From a virus, in IMG/VR virus record IMGVR_UViG_3300032213_001208, positions 1-30,563 of that record: 30,563 nt of DNA; one strand, 5' to 3'. Below the pieces are notes generated by a model. It ran no database searches and was not told the DNA's origin. It saw only the letters and a program-made list of their open reading frames with translations. Made by a program: the position numbers and the translations under genes. Positions 15,205-22,945 of this stretch are shown here, in pieces (position 1 is the stretch's first letter; each line of letters begins with the position of its first letter).

Positions 15205-16301
15205 GGGATGACCAGTTCGTACAAGGCAGCAAATGCTGTCAGGTCATTTTGTTCTGGAAGAAGAGTATCCACAAATGCAAAGTCTGTGAGTGGGTCGGCG
15301 TCGTCGATCAGATCGTACGGGATGGCGATACCGTTTGGTGCCAGTGGCCACGGTGCTGTCGCACGGTCGCCACGACTATTGATGTCGATCGGTGCTAACT
15401 CGAAGCCACCACCAAGTAACGGAGCGAGTTGTAGCGTGTGCATGGATACGCGACGGTTGGCTTCGCGGAAGTAACCCAGTACAGAATCAGTACGTCTGTC
15501 GACTACAAATGTTGCTGTGAGAGTAACGAAGTGGTGAGTCGCTGTTGCACCAGTTCCATCCTGTCCTGTAGGTACAGAAAGGTTTACTGTTCTATAGTTT
15601 TCCACGCACGTACAAGACTCCAACAGTACGTGGTCCTCACCAGCACCGAATAGAGCCGTCGCATTGATTCTTCCGATGAATGGAGCTACGTCAGTGCTGT
15701 AGGTAAAGCCGTCGTACTCAACGTTCCAAGTGAAGGTATGAACTTCCAGATCGAGTTCTGCGGAGACACCTTCTAGGATCGGCAGACCATTAGCGTGTAC
15801 CAGTGGATCACCGTTGATATCGTGGAAGATGTTGATCCTGACACGGCGTGTACTGGACTGCCATGTTGGTGGTTCGTCCCAAGGATACTTGATGATCTGA
15901 GTAGCAGGTTGTCCAGTACTGGGGGTAGTGTCGAATCGTTTAGCACGACCAACGTTACCAGCACCTTGGTTCTCGCCGTTCAACAGCTTATCGAGCCACT
16001 GACCCGTTTCGTAGGTCAGGTCTACGATCCAGAATGGTCTACCTGATTGGTGTACACGAACGCCATTGGCCTGCTTCAGAATCAGATCACTACGTTCTGG
16101 ATGATAGGACAGACCGATCGTGAAGGTTGGCTCTGGTGTGGTACCAAAGTCGTATGCAGGTAGAGCAGCCTGAACGTCAATGATATCCTCCAGCGGAGAA
16201 TCCATCTCGATCAGGCACTGCTCTACGATCGTGTTGACGCCCCACGTTGCTGAGAGATCCTGAGCTTCGTGGAGGAATCCTATAATCTGCTTGAGGCCCA
16301 T
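15201..16301 (-). CDS. Probable distal tail / minor tail protein
   Basis: This 366-residue protein follows the tape measure directly (9-base gap), the place of distal tail proteins in siphoviruses. It is beta-rich and has no membrane segment. It opens MGLKQIIGFLHEAQD with a helix and contains alternating hydrophobic strands, plus a short GTGATATHH linker. A CTCVENYRTV segment lies near the centre. I do not recognise a family; distal tail (Dit) or baseplate hub is inference from position. The start ATG at 16301 has AAAGG about 7 bases upstream. It overlaps the next gene by ATGA. Confidence 0.55.
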   Translation of the reverse strand: MGLKQIIGFLHEAQDLSATWGVNTIVEQCLIEMDSPLEDIIDVQAALPAYDFGTTPEPTFTIGLSYHPERSDLILKQANGVRVHQSGRPFWIVDLTYETGQWLDKLLNGENQGAGNVGRAKRFDTTPSTGQPATQIIKYPWDEPPTWQSSTRRVRINIFHDINGDPLVHANGLPILEGVSAELDLEVHTFTWNVEYDGFTYSTDVAPFIGRINATALFGAGEDHVLLESCTCVENYRTVNLSVPTGQDGTGATATHHFVTLTATFVVDRRTDSVLGYFREANRRVSMHTLQLAPLLGGGFELAPIDINSRGDRATAPWPLAPNGIAIPYDLIDDADPLTDFAFVDTLLPEQNDLTAFAALYELVIP

Positions 16302-16310
16302 GGGTAACCT

Positions 16311-18704
16311 TTACTGTACGATACGGATTCCGGTCATGCCTTCGAGAATCTCATTGGTACGACCTTGACGGCGTGCAATTTCTGTAAGCTGTGGATCTTC
16401 CTGACGGAACTGAGCATCGAGCATCTGTTTAAACGCATCTGCTTGAGCTTGGAAAGCATTCTGTTCCAGTCCGCCTACAGGAGTAACACGCTGTTGCTCT
16501 GTAAGGATTTCCTGCTTCTGACGCTCAAGGTCCCGCCACATAAGCTCTAAGAACTCAGCGGACTGACGAACTTGTTCTGCTGAGAAGTCATTAGGGTCCA
16601 AGCCCATCATTGGGTTAGGACTGTCGACGCCTAAGAACTTAGCCAGTTCATTTTGGATGTTCGCAGAGTCTTTCTGAGCTTCATTAGCAGACAACTGAAA
16701 TCGCATGTTGTCCTGACGTAGTTGGTTCTCCTGACGTAGCAAGCGATTAGTGTTCTCCTGAGCACGAGCAATAGCTTCTTCTTTCTCTCGCATTGAGGCA
16801 GTCAGACTGTCTAGCTCGTGCATCAGCTTACGTGCATCTTCCAGTCTTTCTGTTTCTTCATCCGTACCGAGAATAGGAGATATCTTATCAGTTTGCTGCC
16901 CGGGGAAGATCTTGAATACTTCTTTTGTACCTTCAATGATGGACTTGAACTCTTCGGCAGCACGAACTATTTCGTCCGGAGTTCCAGTGTTCATCACATC
17001 GACAAGGTCTTTGTACGCTTCTGTAAGATGGCGAACATCGTCCTCTGCTGTAGCAATTTGCATCCAGTCGTGCACGCCTCTTGACTGTTTCATCATGTCG
17101 ACGATTTTCTGAGCGTCGGCAACGATTGTCCCGCCTGCTACAGCATCACGAAGCTCCTTGCGTTTGAGAGCCAGTTCGTCTTCGACTGCTGTTGCTTCGA
17201 CTTCAGTCTTAGCAAGTTCACGAGTCTCCTGACGCAGCTTAGCCAATGCTGCAGAGTACGCGGTCAGATCGTCGATGTCTTGCAAGTTAAAGCGATGCTG
17301 TAACTGGCGTTCAGCAGTGTCTTGGTTTCGCTTTAGCTCATCGTTAAGTCGTTCGTAGGCTCTGGTGACTTGATCAACTTGTTCCTCTTCCTGCATGAGG
17401 TAACGGATCAAGAATCCAGTACCAATGAGTACTGCTGGTATGCCAATACCTGCAATGGCAGACATAGCACCAGAGGTTCCCAGTAAGGCACGAGCAACCA
17501 TAGACAAGTTGTTGGATGCTGACATGAGAGCCATGTTCAGTCCACCACCCATCGACAGTACCTGAATGAAGTCTTCAGCAGCGTATGATGCTTGACCCAT
17601 GGCCATGGACGCACCACCAAAACCGCCACCCATTCGAGTCACAGTCAGTTGAGTATCAACGGCTGCACGCTGCATCATTGCTTGCTGCAAACGCCAATCG
17701 TTAAGTTGGCGTACACGATCGTCATCAGCGGCACGTTTAGCATCACGCTGACGAGCACGCTCAATACGGTTCATCCGTTCTGCGTTCTGAGCAGCAGCAA
17801 CTTCCTGACGAACCAGATCAGCTTTGTATGCAAGGAAGTCAGCATCACGCTGAGCGTCAGCAGCTTCCTGAGTCTGACGTGTACGCATAGTCCTGAGACG
17901 TGCGATCTCAGCGGCATTGGAAGCGTTCATCTTCTCGATGGCTTCTTCACGATTCAGGATCGCGTACTTCTGAGTGATGTACTCACGAAGGTTGTCTAAG
18001 TCCTGCTGATGTGCTTGCTGAGCAGTGGCAGTTGCTCTGGCCTGAGCAGTAGCACGGTTAGTAGCGTTGTCACGTAGAGCACGCTCATCCTGCTCCAGCA
18101 GTGCATATCTGGCAGTAATAGCGACACGCAAGTCGTTGTTGGCTTGTGCTCGGGCAGCAGTCTCCATTTCCAGAACAGCTTGAAAACGCTGAGCGTTCTT
18201 AGTGTTCATTGCGATCTGGTTTTGAATCTGCTGTTGCTCTTGATCCATCAGAGCGTAGCGTGCTCGGATAGCCTGCTCAAGATTCAACAGTTCCTGACCA
18301 CGAGCTTCTGTCTCAGTAGGTAATGGGCGTGCTGTTGCAAGTTGCTGCATGTTGTGCGTGTACAGTGCAGCTTGTCGTTCAGCAGCAATACGAGAGTTAG
18401 TAGCTTCTTCCTTGGCTGTCTCTGCAGCGATGAAAGCAGCTACTTCGCGTTCCATCTCTTTGTTGTACCAGGCGTTGAACTCCTCCTGAGCTTTCTTCTC
18501 ACGAGCGAGGCGTTCTTCTGTTACCTTGGCAAACTGTTCGACATGAGCTTGGTATGGCTTAGGATCGTTCTTGCTGACTGCGTACGTCAGGCGTTCCAGT
18601 TCTTTCTGATAAGCACGAGTCTCTTCGGCAGCAGTGCGGAAGCCACGGGATACACCTTCGGCATCGACGGACAGCTTAATAGCAATGTCGTTAATGCTTT
18701 CCAT
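16311..18704 (-). CDS. Tail tape measure protein
   Basis: This 797-residue protein is the longest tail gene and lies immediately after the tail chaperones. Residues about 20-350 are charged, Gln/Ala/Arg-rich coiled coil with little Pro or Gly. A strongly hydrophobic segment follows at about 404-437 (AGIGIPAVLIGTGFLIRYLM), as expected of the part inserted into the host membrane. A second coiled-coil region follows to the C-terminus. Using the usual 0.15 nm per residue, the tail would be about 120 nm. Three internal repeats of about 50 residues are visible. The ATG at 18704 overlaps the end of the frameshift product by 14 bases and has AAGGGA upstream. Confidence 0.85.
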   Translation of the reverse strand: MESINDIAIKLSVDAEGVSRGFRTAAEETRAYQKELERLTYAVSKNDPKPYQAHVEQFAKVTEERLAREKKAQEEFNAWYNKEMEREVAAFIAAETAKEEATNSRIAAERQAALYTHNMQQLATARPLPTETEARGQELLNLEQAIRARYALMDQEQQQIQNQIAMNTKNAQRFQAVLEMETAARAQANNDLRVAITARYALLEQDERALRDNATNRATAQARATATAQQAHQQDLDNLREYITQKYAILNREEAIEKMNASNAAEIARLRTMRTRQTQEAADAQRDADFLAYKADLVRQEVAAAQNAERMNRIERARQRDAKRAADDDRVRQLNDWRLQQAMMQRAAVDTQLTVTRMGGGFGGASMAMGQASYAAEDFIQVLSMGGGLNMALMSASNNLSMVARALLGTSGAMSAIAGIGIPAVLIGTGFLIRYLMQEEEQVDQVTRAYERLNDELKRNQDTAERQLQHRFNLQDIDDLTAYSAALAKLRQETRELAKTEVEATAVEDELALKRKELRDAVAGGTIVADAQKIVDMMKQSRGVHDWMQIATAEDDVRHLTEAYKDLVDVMNTGTPDEIVRAAEEFKSIIEGTKEVFKIFPGQQTDKISPILGTDEETERLEDARKLMHELDSLTASMREKEEAIARAQENTNRLLRQENQLRQDNMRFQLSANEAQKDSANIQNELAKFLGVDSPNPMMGLDPNDFSAEQVRQSAEFLELMWRDLERQKQEILTEQQRVTPVGGLEQNAFQAQADAFKQMLDAQFRQEDPQLTEIARRQGRTNEILEGMTGIRIVQ
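17925..18285 (-). repeat. Threefold ~50-residue repeat in the tape measure
   Basis: The motif QAIRARYAL (144-152), VAITARYAL (194-202) and EYITQKYAI (241-249) recurs with spacing of 50 and 47 residues, each followed by an acidic/Gln-rich helix and preceded by Leu-rich text (LNLEQ, NDLR, DNLRE). This looks like tandem duplication of a coiled-coil unit, and loss or gain of units would change tail length. Confidence 0.65.
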
Positions 18705-19466
18705 CTTTTTTCATTCCCTTAACTGCTGAGAGGATAGCAAAAAACCCGCTCCTGATGGCAGCAACGGGTTTGGTGACTAACCTGCTAAGACGGTAGGTGT
18801 AATCCTTTTGCACGGTCCACGACTTAATCATCCATGGAACCGCTGACGACTTAGGGTTGGCAACCTTCATTTGATGTGCTATGGACATTGCCTGAAGGTC
18901 GTCAGTCATTCCCCATCTGTACTCTCGCCAGAAGTTCAGATGCTCACAAAATTCTGAGTAAGGAATAGACTCTATCTCGGACTTGGACTTCCCCCAACGA
19001 CTACACAGGAACATTATGAACCATCGTGGATCGTCGGGAGTAATTAGTTTTTTGCGGAGTCCGCCTGAGTCCATACTTTGTCACGCAGGATTGCGTTGAC
19101 TTCTGTCATCTGTTCCGTGCTGATTGCGTCGAGGAAGTAATCCACAACACGAGCCAAGTACGGGGCATCCAGATCGTCAAGTGTCTGACGAACTGAGACA
19201 CCTTCCTGAACAGTGATAGGCCACTTCTCGGCGTCTTCCTGAGCCAGATGGTTGACCAACTGTGGGAGGAACGGCTTGCCGTCTTCGTACAGGCAGATCA
19301 GAACACGCAGACCAGAGAAGTAATGAGGCTGTACTTCAGTCTCAGTTGCTCCCGGGAACTCACGAAGCTTGGCAATGAATGCCGTTGCGAGTCCTGCTGA
19401 CGGCTCAACAAGTTCTGAGGTGGTAGAAGATGTGAGTGGGGCACGCTTGAGAGGTTTGAGCAACAT
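18691..19466 (-). CDS. Tail assembly chaperone G-T fusion (-1 frameshift product)
   Basis: A -1 shift at the slippery heptamer (19047-19053) joins the 140-residue G protein to the overlapping frame that runs to 18691. The expected fusion has 258 residues (140 plus 118). In lambda the G and G-T proteins bind the tape measure and recruit tail-tube subunits. Here the pair sits between the tail tube and tape measure genes, the canonical site. The downstream frame has its own ATG at 19074 but no ribosome-binding site before it, so translation by frameshift is more likely than independent initiation. Frame and position are seen directly; frameshifting is inferred from the motif and context. Confidence 0.75.
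18993..19053 (-). promoter_or_regulatory. Programmed -1 frameshift signal: slippery A AAA AAC plus stem-loop
   Basis: In the G frame the end reads GCA AAA AAC TAA. The heptamer A AAA AAC (minus strand, 19053 to 19047) is a classic -1 slippery sequence and the G stop (19044-19046) follows at once. Eight bases further the 8-base arm CCCGACGA (19031-19038) can pair with TCGTTGGG (18993-19000), one pair being G-U, with a 30-base loop. An 8-base spacer is in the usual range for stimulatory structures. The stem is a candidate only. Confidence 0.7.
19044..19466 (-). CDS. Tail assembly chaperone G
   Basis: This 140-residue protein starts at the ATG at 19466, with AGGA about 8 bases upstream, and lies immediately after the tail tube gene. 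It has helix-rich text (TAFIAKLREF, HYFSGLRVLICLYEDG, VDYFLDAISTEQM) as in siphovirus chaperones, which are otherwise poorly conserved in sequence. It terminates at TAA right after the slippery site, so most ribosomes make this short form and a minority make G-T. The function is assigned by position and frameshift signal rather than by sequence similarity. Confidence 0.7.
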   Translation of the reverse strand: MLLKPLKRAPLTSSTTSELVEPSAGLATAFIAKLREFPGATETEVQPHYFSGLRVLICLYEDGKPFLPQLVNHLAQEDAEKWPITVQEGVSVRQTLDDLDAPYLARVVDYFLDAISTEQMTEVNAILRDKVWTQADSAKN

Positions 19467-19514
19467 ACAGGTATCCTAAAGGAAGGGGTGAATGGAGGTG
19501 TTGTACCATCAGCA

Positions 19515-20024
19515 TTATACTGGAGCAGTTACGTCAATGCCGGAGATACGGAAGACAAGTTCTGCCAGTGAGCGTGATCCCTGATCGTCAGAGAGCACAG
19601 TACCCATTGGTGTGAACTTGTTGCAGTATCCGGTCAGAACCAGAATCGGACCAGTGGTTTCAGATCCTTCAGCAGGGAATTCAACGAGCAGGTCACCTGA
19701 GCGACCGTCGAAGAATGCTGCGAATTCACGACCACCATTGGTGTCATCTGGATCCCAGTCAACAGTGAAAGTAATGGTTCCAAGATCGACCATCTTACCG
19801 GCACGGAAGGTACGAATCAAGTTCCCCCATGCGTCAAGTGTCGTATTGGAGCAAGTTGTTTCCACGTCACCACGAGTGAAGCCGGACCATGTAGGGCCGT
19901 CAGTAACACAGGCGTAAACGTCGCTTGATGTATCGACAGCATCAGGTGCTGCCCCTGAGCCAGTTGGTGCTGTGGTCTGTTCGAACCACTTGATCTTGAT
20001 ACGTGATGTATCGCGTGCGGACAT
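19515..20024 (-). CDS. Tail tube (major tail) protein
   Basis: This 169-residue beta-rich protein has the look of a siphovirus tail tube subunit. It has a short N-terminus, then strands such as DLGTITFTVDWDPDDTNGG and DLLVEFPAEGSETTGPILVLTGYCNKFTPMG, and the ending SLAELVFRISG; this alternation of charged turns and hydrophobic strands is typical of TTP/lambda gpV-like folds. It is followed by the G/G-T chaperones and preceded by the tail terminator candidate. A strong AGGAGGT (20029-20035) lies before the ATG at 20024 and implies high expression, as expected for a major virion protein. Family not confirmed by search. Confidence 0.75.
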   Translation of the reverse strand: MSARDTSRIKIKWFEQTTAPTGSGAAPDAVDTSSDVYACVTDGPTWSGFTRGDVETTCSNTTLDAWGNLIRTFRAGKMVDLGTITFTVDWDPDDTNGGREFAAFFDGRSGDLLVEFPAEGSETTGPILVLTGYCNKFTPMGTVLSDDQGSRSLAELVFRISGIDVTAPV

Positions 20025-20028
20025 GAAA

Positions 20029-20035
20029 ACCTCCT
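20029..20035 (-). promoter_or_regulatory. Strong Shine-Dalgarno site for tail tube gene
   Basis: AGGAGGT on the minus strand lies 4-5 bases before the ATG at 20024 and overlaps the stop codon of the upstream gene. It fixes the start and marks an abundant virion protein. Confidence 0.8.
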
Positions 20036-20498
20036 AACAGGTAGCCTTACCAGAAAAAGACAGGACGATCATCGTCAGATCAGGATTCGACTGTCCTGTT
20101 TTCAACACATACGTTTCGTCCTGAGAATCAAATCTCAGGTAGTTGATGTACACGCTGGTTCCGGTTATCTCATAGGAAGTGAGTTGTGTTCGACGACCAG
20201 CAACGATGGGTTGCAGGACAGCGAGCACGGAGGTAACAAGAGCCTTACGTTGAGTATTAGAATGGGCTACACAGGCTACGTCAAGTGTAAAGCTACACTT
20301 CTCTGAGTCATTAGCCTCTGCAAGACCTTCTGAGGAATGGAATGGTGTAATCTCGGAGATATCGTAGAACACGTAACCGTCTGGTGCAGTCTTTAGGTCA
20401 TGTGAGGGCAGGAACGAAGACTTGCTGCACGGAATTGTAGCCCCGACAGCACCGCTGATCAATGATTGTAATCCGACATCTAAAGTGTATGGACTCAT
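20034..20498 (-). CDS. Probable tail terminator/completion protein
   Basis: This 154-residue protein lies between the HK97 gp10-like protein and the tail tube protein, the position of tail terminators such as lambda gpU or the DUF3168 group. It has an N-terminal amphipathic segment, a middle part with TLDVACVAHS (a beta strand of the expected type), then an alpha-helical VTSVLAVLQPIVAGR and beta strands TSVYINYLRF and TMIVLSFSG. The overall alpha/beta layout fits. The ATG at 20498 overlaps the previous stop as ATGA. Assigned by position and fold impression. Confidence 0.55.
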   Translation of the reverse strand: MSPYTLDVGLQSLISGAVGATIPCSKSSFLPSHDLKTAPDGYVFYDISEITPFHSSEGLAEANDSEKCSFTLDVACVAHSNTQRKALVTSVLAVLQPIVAGRRTQLTSYEITGTSVYINYLRFDSQDETYVLKTGQSNPDLTMIVLSFSGKATC

Positions 20499-21178
20499 TT
20501 GCCGAATGCCTTACGGAAGTGTTCCAGTACTTTGGTTCGGAAGATTTCCTTAGCCTTAGCTTCGGTTTCCTGCTTAGTCTTGGCGAAGTAATGGTGACCG
20601 TCGAAGCTGTACGTTCTGCCCTTCTTTTTCTTTTCGTCGCTGAGGGCACTGAGCTTGTGCTTAAAGCCAGCTTCCCACAAGTGCAGGTATCGAGCAGGCC
20701 AACGCTTCTTCAGACCACCAACACTTTTAGGACCGAACACTTTCTTACGAAGTCTACTGCGAACGTCACCACGGGGGTACCGCTTGCTGTAGATCGTTGA
20801 GCCATCGTCGGCAGTACGTTTCTGACGAATACCGAATGAGACCTGACGCTGGATAGCTTTAGCATGTAGAGGAGACTTCTCCAGCGTTGTTGCTTCAATG
20901 TACTTGTTGTTGACTCCGATGATCCCGTAGAACCGATCAGGGTTGTTGCGAGCGTTCCTATACTTGGAGATCAACGCACGGTAGGTGGCACCAGAGGATT
21001 GCTTCGACTCACGAGGGAGAGCCATCAGCTTAGATTTCAGGGAGTTTCTGGACGGCAGTAGTGCACTTCTCAATGCCTGACGTACGATGTGCCTGCGAAG
21101 CGTACCAACGAACTTGGGGAAGCCGTTGAGTACCTCTGTAGGCATGTCGAACTTGATTGAGAAGAATGGTTTTGCCAT
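20495..21178 (-). CDS. HK97 gp10-like neck/tail-completion protein
   Basis: This 227-residue basic protein shows the pattern of HK97 gp10-family proteins. The N-terminal helix region has many Arg and Lys (TLRRHIVRQALRSALLPSRNSL). The centre has a short YRALISKYRNARN and VGVNNKY-type turn. The C-terminal ARYLHLWEAGFKH is followed by a loop and a long charged helix (AKTKQETEAKAKEIFRTKVL). Members act at the head-tail junction. It is coupled to the head-closure protein gene (TAATG) and to the tail completion gene (ATGA). Family similarity is from motif pattern, not a search. Confidence 0.7.
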   Translation of the reverse strand: MAKPFFSIKFDMPTEVLNGFPKFVGTLRRHIVRQALRSALLPSRNSLKSKLMALPRESKQSSGATYRALISKYRNARNNPDRFYGIIGVNNKYIEATTLEKSPLHAKAIQRQVSFGIRQKRTADDGSTIYSKRYPRGDVRSRLRKKVFGPKSVGGLKKRWPARYLHLWEAGFKHKLSALSDEKKKKGRTYSFDGHHYFAKTKQETEAKAKEIFRTKVLEHFRKAFGK

Positions 21179-21573
21179 TAGTACATTGTGGGGATAAGTT
21201 GAATGGTGATTGGCTGTGAGACGTTGTCGATGATCGTGATGTTGACTTTCTTCCTGTCACCCCATGGGTCAGTCGCTGGTCCTTGAACCGCGAATACTTT
21301 CTGACGAGAAGGAATGACACAGAACATGCCTGCAGTGATCTCTTCAGCAGGCTTACACCATTGGCCGATGAGCATAAAGGACTGCTCAGAAGCCACACGA
21401 CCGGCGTCCGTAATCTCTGTGGGCTTGCGAGGAGCTTCCAGAGAGAACGGACCTTTGTAGTGAAGAGTGAATTCCTGTGTGAGTTCACCCGATGTGTTGA
21501 CGACTGTGGAGGGTGTCCAGAACTCGCAGATGGTTCGCAGATTGGGGCGTGAGCGACGATTGTACTTGTTCAT
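21178..21573 (-). CDS. Head closure / head-tail adaptor protein
   Basis: This 131-residue protein is placed between the connector and gp10-like genes, where head-closure proteins (HK97 gp9/SPP1 gp16-type) lie. It has beta-rich text (FTLHYKGPFSL, VASEQSFMLIGQWCKPA, MFCVIPSRQKVFAVQGP), compatible with a small beta barrel, and no membrane segment. It opens with a basic segment NKYNRRSRPNLR. The ATG at 21573 overlaps the previous stop as ATGA. The call rests on position and size; the sequence alone would not identify it. Confidence 0.55.
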   Translation of the reverse strand: MNKYNRRSRPNLRTICEFWTPSTVVNTSGELTQEFTLHYKGPFSLEAPRKPTEITDAGRVASEQSFMLIGQWCKPAEEITAGMFCVIPSRQKVFAVQGPATDPWGDRKKVNITIIDNVSQPITIQLIPTMY

Positions 21574-22232
21574 CCACGACTCACTTTCGACCAGTCTTCC
21601 GTGATGTAACGGATGGCACGGTGGTCATTCAAAAGGTTGAGATCGCGAAGTTGACAATAGCCTTGAGGAAGTTCTGAGACAGAACCATCAGAGATTGCAT
21701 CGCGGTACTCAAACAAGTGGTAAGCGAGGATCTTGATAGCTCGGATGGTCGACTTGGGTACGGCGTCGTATGATGCGTAACCAGTGGTGTATGTGATGGT
21801 GATTGGGTAGGGTTGCTCATCGTTGATCTCTTCGAAAACTTCACTCCAGTCCTCAGCCCATAGCTTGGATGGTTCTGAAGTGTAGAGAGTGTAGTCGGAG
21901 GACGATACGGTTCCAGTGGTCAGATCCGATTTGACGTACGTGAATGTCGTGATCTCGGTAACACGTCCGAATGGCAGGAAGAACAGACCATCAGGATTGC
22001 AGAAGGCTTCGTACGGAAGAGTGAGAGTAACAGGTTTACGGAGAATGAATCTCCACTGTTCCTTCTCACAGATTGAGATGCACTCGTGAAGTAAATCTTC
22101 CAGATCAACAGGCAATAGTTCCGTAGGTGTTTCTGGATCGAAACCAATGTTACGCTTGGTGGCATCCAGCAGTGTGGTGCCCACAATCGTACTGAGTGCA
22201 GCTTCACTGGCAAGATCAACGTACATCGGCAT
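21570..22232 (-). CDS. Head-tail connector (gp6-like adaptor) protein
   Basis: From the ATG at 22232 the product has 220 residues; a longer frame extends to 22268 but lacks a ribosome-binding site, while TGGAG lies about 9 bases before 22232. It has a helical N-terminus and the segment SICEKEQWRFILRKPVTL, with downstream strands ending ITYTTGYASYDAVP followed by a helix that carries IKILAYHLFEYRD. The GYxxYDAVP-then-helix pattern is characteristic of phage head-tail connector (gp6-like) proteins. It lies between a capsid-decoration unit and the head closure gene. The ATG follows the T-run of a terminator by 10 bases, so expression may be low. Confidence 0.65.
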   Translation of the reverse strand: MPMYVDLASEAALSTIVGTTLLDATKRNIGFDPETPTELLPVDLEDLLHECISICEKEQWRFILRKPVTLTLPYEAFCNPDGLFFLPFGRVTEITTFTYVKSDLTTGTVSSSDYTLYTSEPSKLWAEDWSEVFEEINDEQPYPITITYTTGYASYDAVPKSTIRAIKILAYHLFEYRDAISDGSVSELPQGYCQLRDLNLLNDHRAIRYITEDWSKVSRG

Positions 22233-22242
22233 GAATGGTCTC

Positions 22243-22287
22243 CAAAAGACAAACCGCAGTACAGCCACCCCCTGAACTGTACTGCGG
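22243..22287 (-). terminator. Rho-independent terminator after the capsid/decoration unit
   Basis: On the minus strand an 11-bp perfect stem (CCGCAGTACAG / CTGTACTGCGG, arms 22277-22287 and 22254-22264) with a 12-base loop is followed by TTTGTCTTTT. This is a strong intrinsic terminator for the capsid and decoration genes. The connector ATG at 22232 lies just beyond. Confidence 0.85.
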
Positions 22288-22293
22288 CTGTTT

Positions 22294-22307
22294 CCATCCG
22301 AAGATGG
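22294..22307 (-). other. UUCG-tetraloop hairpin
   Basis: The minus strand reads CCATC-TTCG-GATGG, a perfect 5-bp stem closed by a TTCG tetraloop, one of the most stable small RNA hairpins. It lies 6 bases before the terminator stem. Confidence 0.6.
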
Positions 22308-22353
22308 TGAGTTATTGTTGCTACCCCGCTTATGGCTCTGGCGTCAGGGACGG

Positions 22354-22394
22354 GGCTTAGTGTAGAGTCGTGTGCCACGCAGACACACTAAGCC
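22354..22394 (-). other. 10-bp stem-loop after the decoration gene
   Basis: GGCTTAGTGT (22385-22394) and ACACTAAGCC (22354-22363) pair perfectly, with a 21-base loop that could itself fold (TGTG/CACA). No T-run follows, so it is not a simple terminator. It begins about 17 bases after the decoration gene stop. Confidence 0.6.
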
Positions 22395-22411
22395 TTCGGC
22401 AACAAGTATCG

Positions 22412-22849
22412 TTAGGCTGTGACGCCTGTTCCAGTTGGAGTCAGATCGTCGCACTGACGAAGACCAACAACCTGTACTGCAGCAGCCAGCGTGTTAGTGT
22501 TTGTTCCTGTCAAACGGAATACTGTTGACAAGAATACAACACCCGCTACGTCTTGAGCGTAGCTGACTTCTTCTGAGTCAACTTCGACTGCCATTTCCAT
22601 GTCAGCCAAAGCTGCACTGAAGGTAACCGTCTTGATGGTTGTGAAACCACTGGTTCCGGCAGACACTGTGGAGCCGCAGACCGTAACGGTCAGGGCACCT
22701 GTCAGGTCAGCGTTGTTGATGACAAGCATAGCTTTGTCGAACAACGTGGTGATAACGTGAGCATTACCGATGCTCCCGTTCATTGTTAGCGTACCGAGAG
22801 CCTTGACTTGGCTCTTGGACGCAAGATGCGTAAACTTCTGAGTAGCCAT
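22412..22849 (-). CDS. Probable capsid decoration or minor head protein
   Basis: This 145-residue protein is the first gene after the major capsid protein and is enclosed by hairpins. It is beta-rich and Thr/Ala/Val-rich (VITTLFDKAMLVINNADL, LTVTVCGSTV, VVFLSTVFRLTG), with a C-terminal LTPTGTGVTA tract of Gly-Thr type. Position and composition fit a small decoration protein, but a head-completion role is possible. The ATG at 22849 is preceded by AGGAA within a 12-bp palindrome; an earlier frame start at 22885 lacks that signal. The sequence matches no family I know. Confidence 0.55.
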   Translation of the reverse strand: MATQKFTHLASKSQVKALGTLTMNGSIGNAHVITTLFDKAMLVINNADLTGALTVTVCGSTVSAGTSGFTTIKTVTFSAALADMEMAVEVDSEEVSYAQDVAGVVFLSTVFRLTGTNTNTLAAAVQVVGLRQCDDLTPTGTGVTA

Positions 22850-22858
22850 AGTATTTGT

Positions 22859-22870
22859 TCCTGTACAGGA
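22859..22870 (-). promoter_or_regulatory. Palindromic ribosome-binding site of decoration gene
   Basis: TCCTGTACAGGA is a perfect 12-base palindrome containing the AGGA ribosome-binding site 9 or 10 bases before the ATG at 22849. Local pairing, within or between transcripts, could limit access to the site. Confidence 0.35.
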
Positions 22871-22893
22871 GAAGAATCGAAACACGGAAGGGA

Positions 22894-22932
22894 GAGGGGC
22901 ATGGTTCAGGTGAACCTTACTACATGCCCCTC
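22894..22932 (-). other. Stem-loop between capsid and decoration genes
   Basis: On the minus strand GAGGGGCATG (22923-22932) pairs perfectly with CATGCCCCTC (22894-22903). The 19-base loop contains GGTTCACCTGAACC, itself able to fold. It follows the capsid stop by about 13 bases. No T-run follows; it may protect the capsid mRNA or be a processing site. Confidence 0.65.
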
Positions 22933-22945
22933 AGACCTGCATGAA

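Noticed and set aside
18705-18711. Second slippery sequence AAAAAAG at the end of the chaperone frame
   Set aside because: The codon phase is AAA AAA G, not A AAA AAG, so it does not fit a -1 slippery site.
19505-19535. TATAAT before the tail chaperone gene
   Set aside because: A perfect -10 at 19514-19519 exists, but the nearest TTGACG is only 12 bases away and no -35 lies at 16-18 bases, so a promoter is not supported.
19975-20000. GTTCGAACC resembling a tRNA T-arm
   Set aside because: It is inside the tail tube gene and no acceptor stem or anticodon arm can be found around it.
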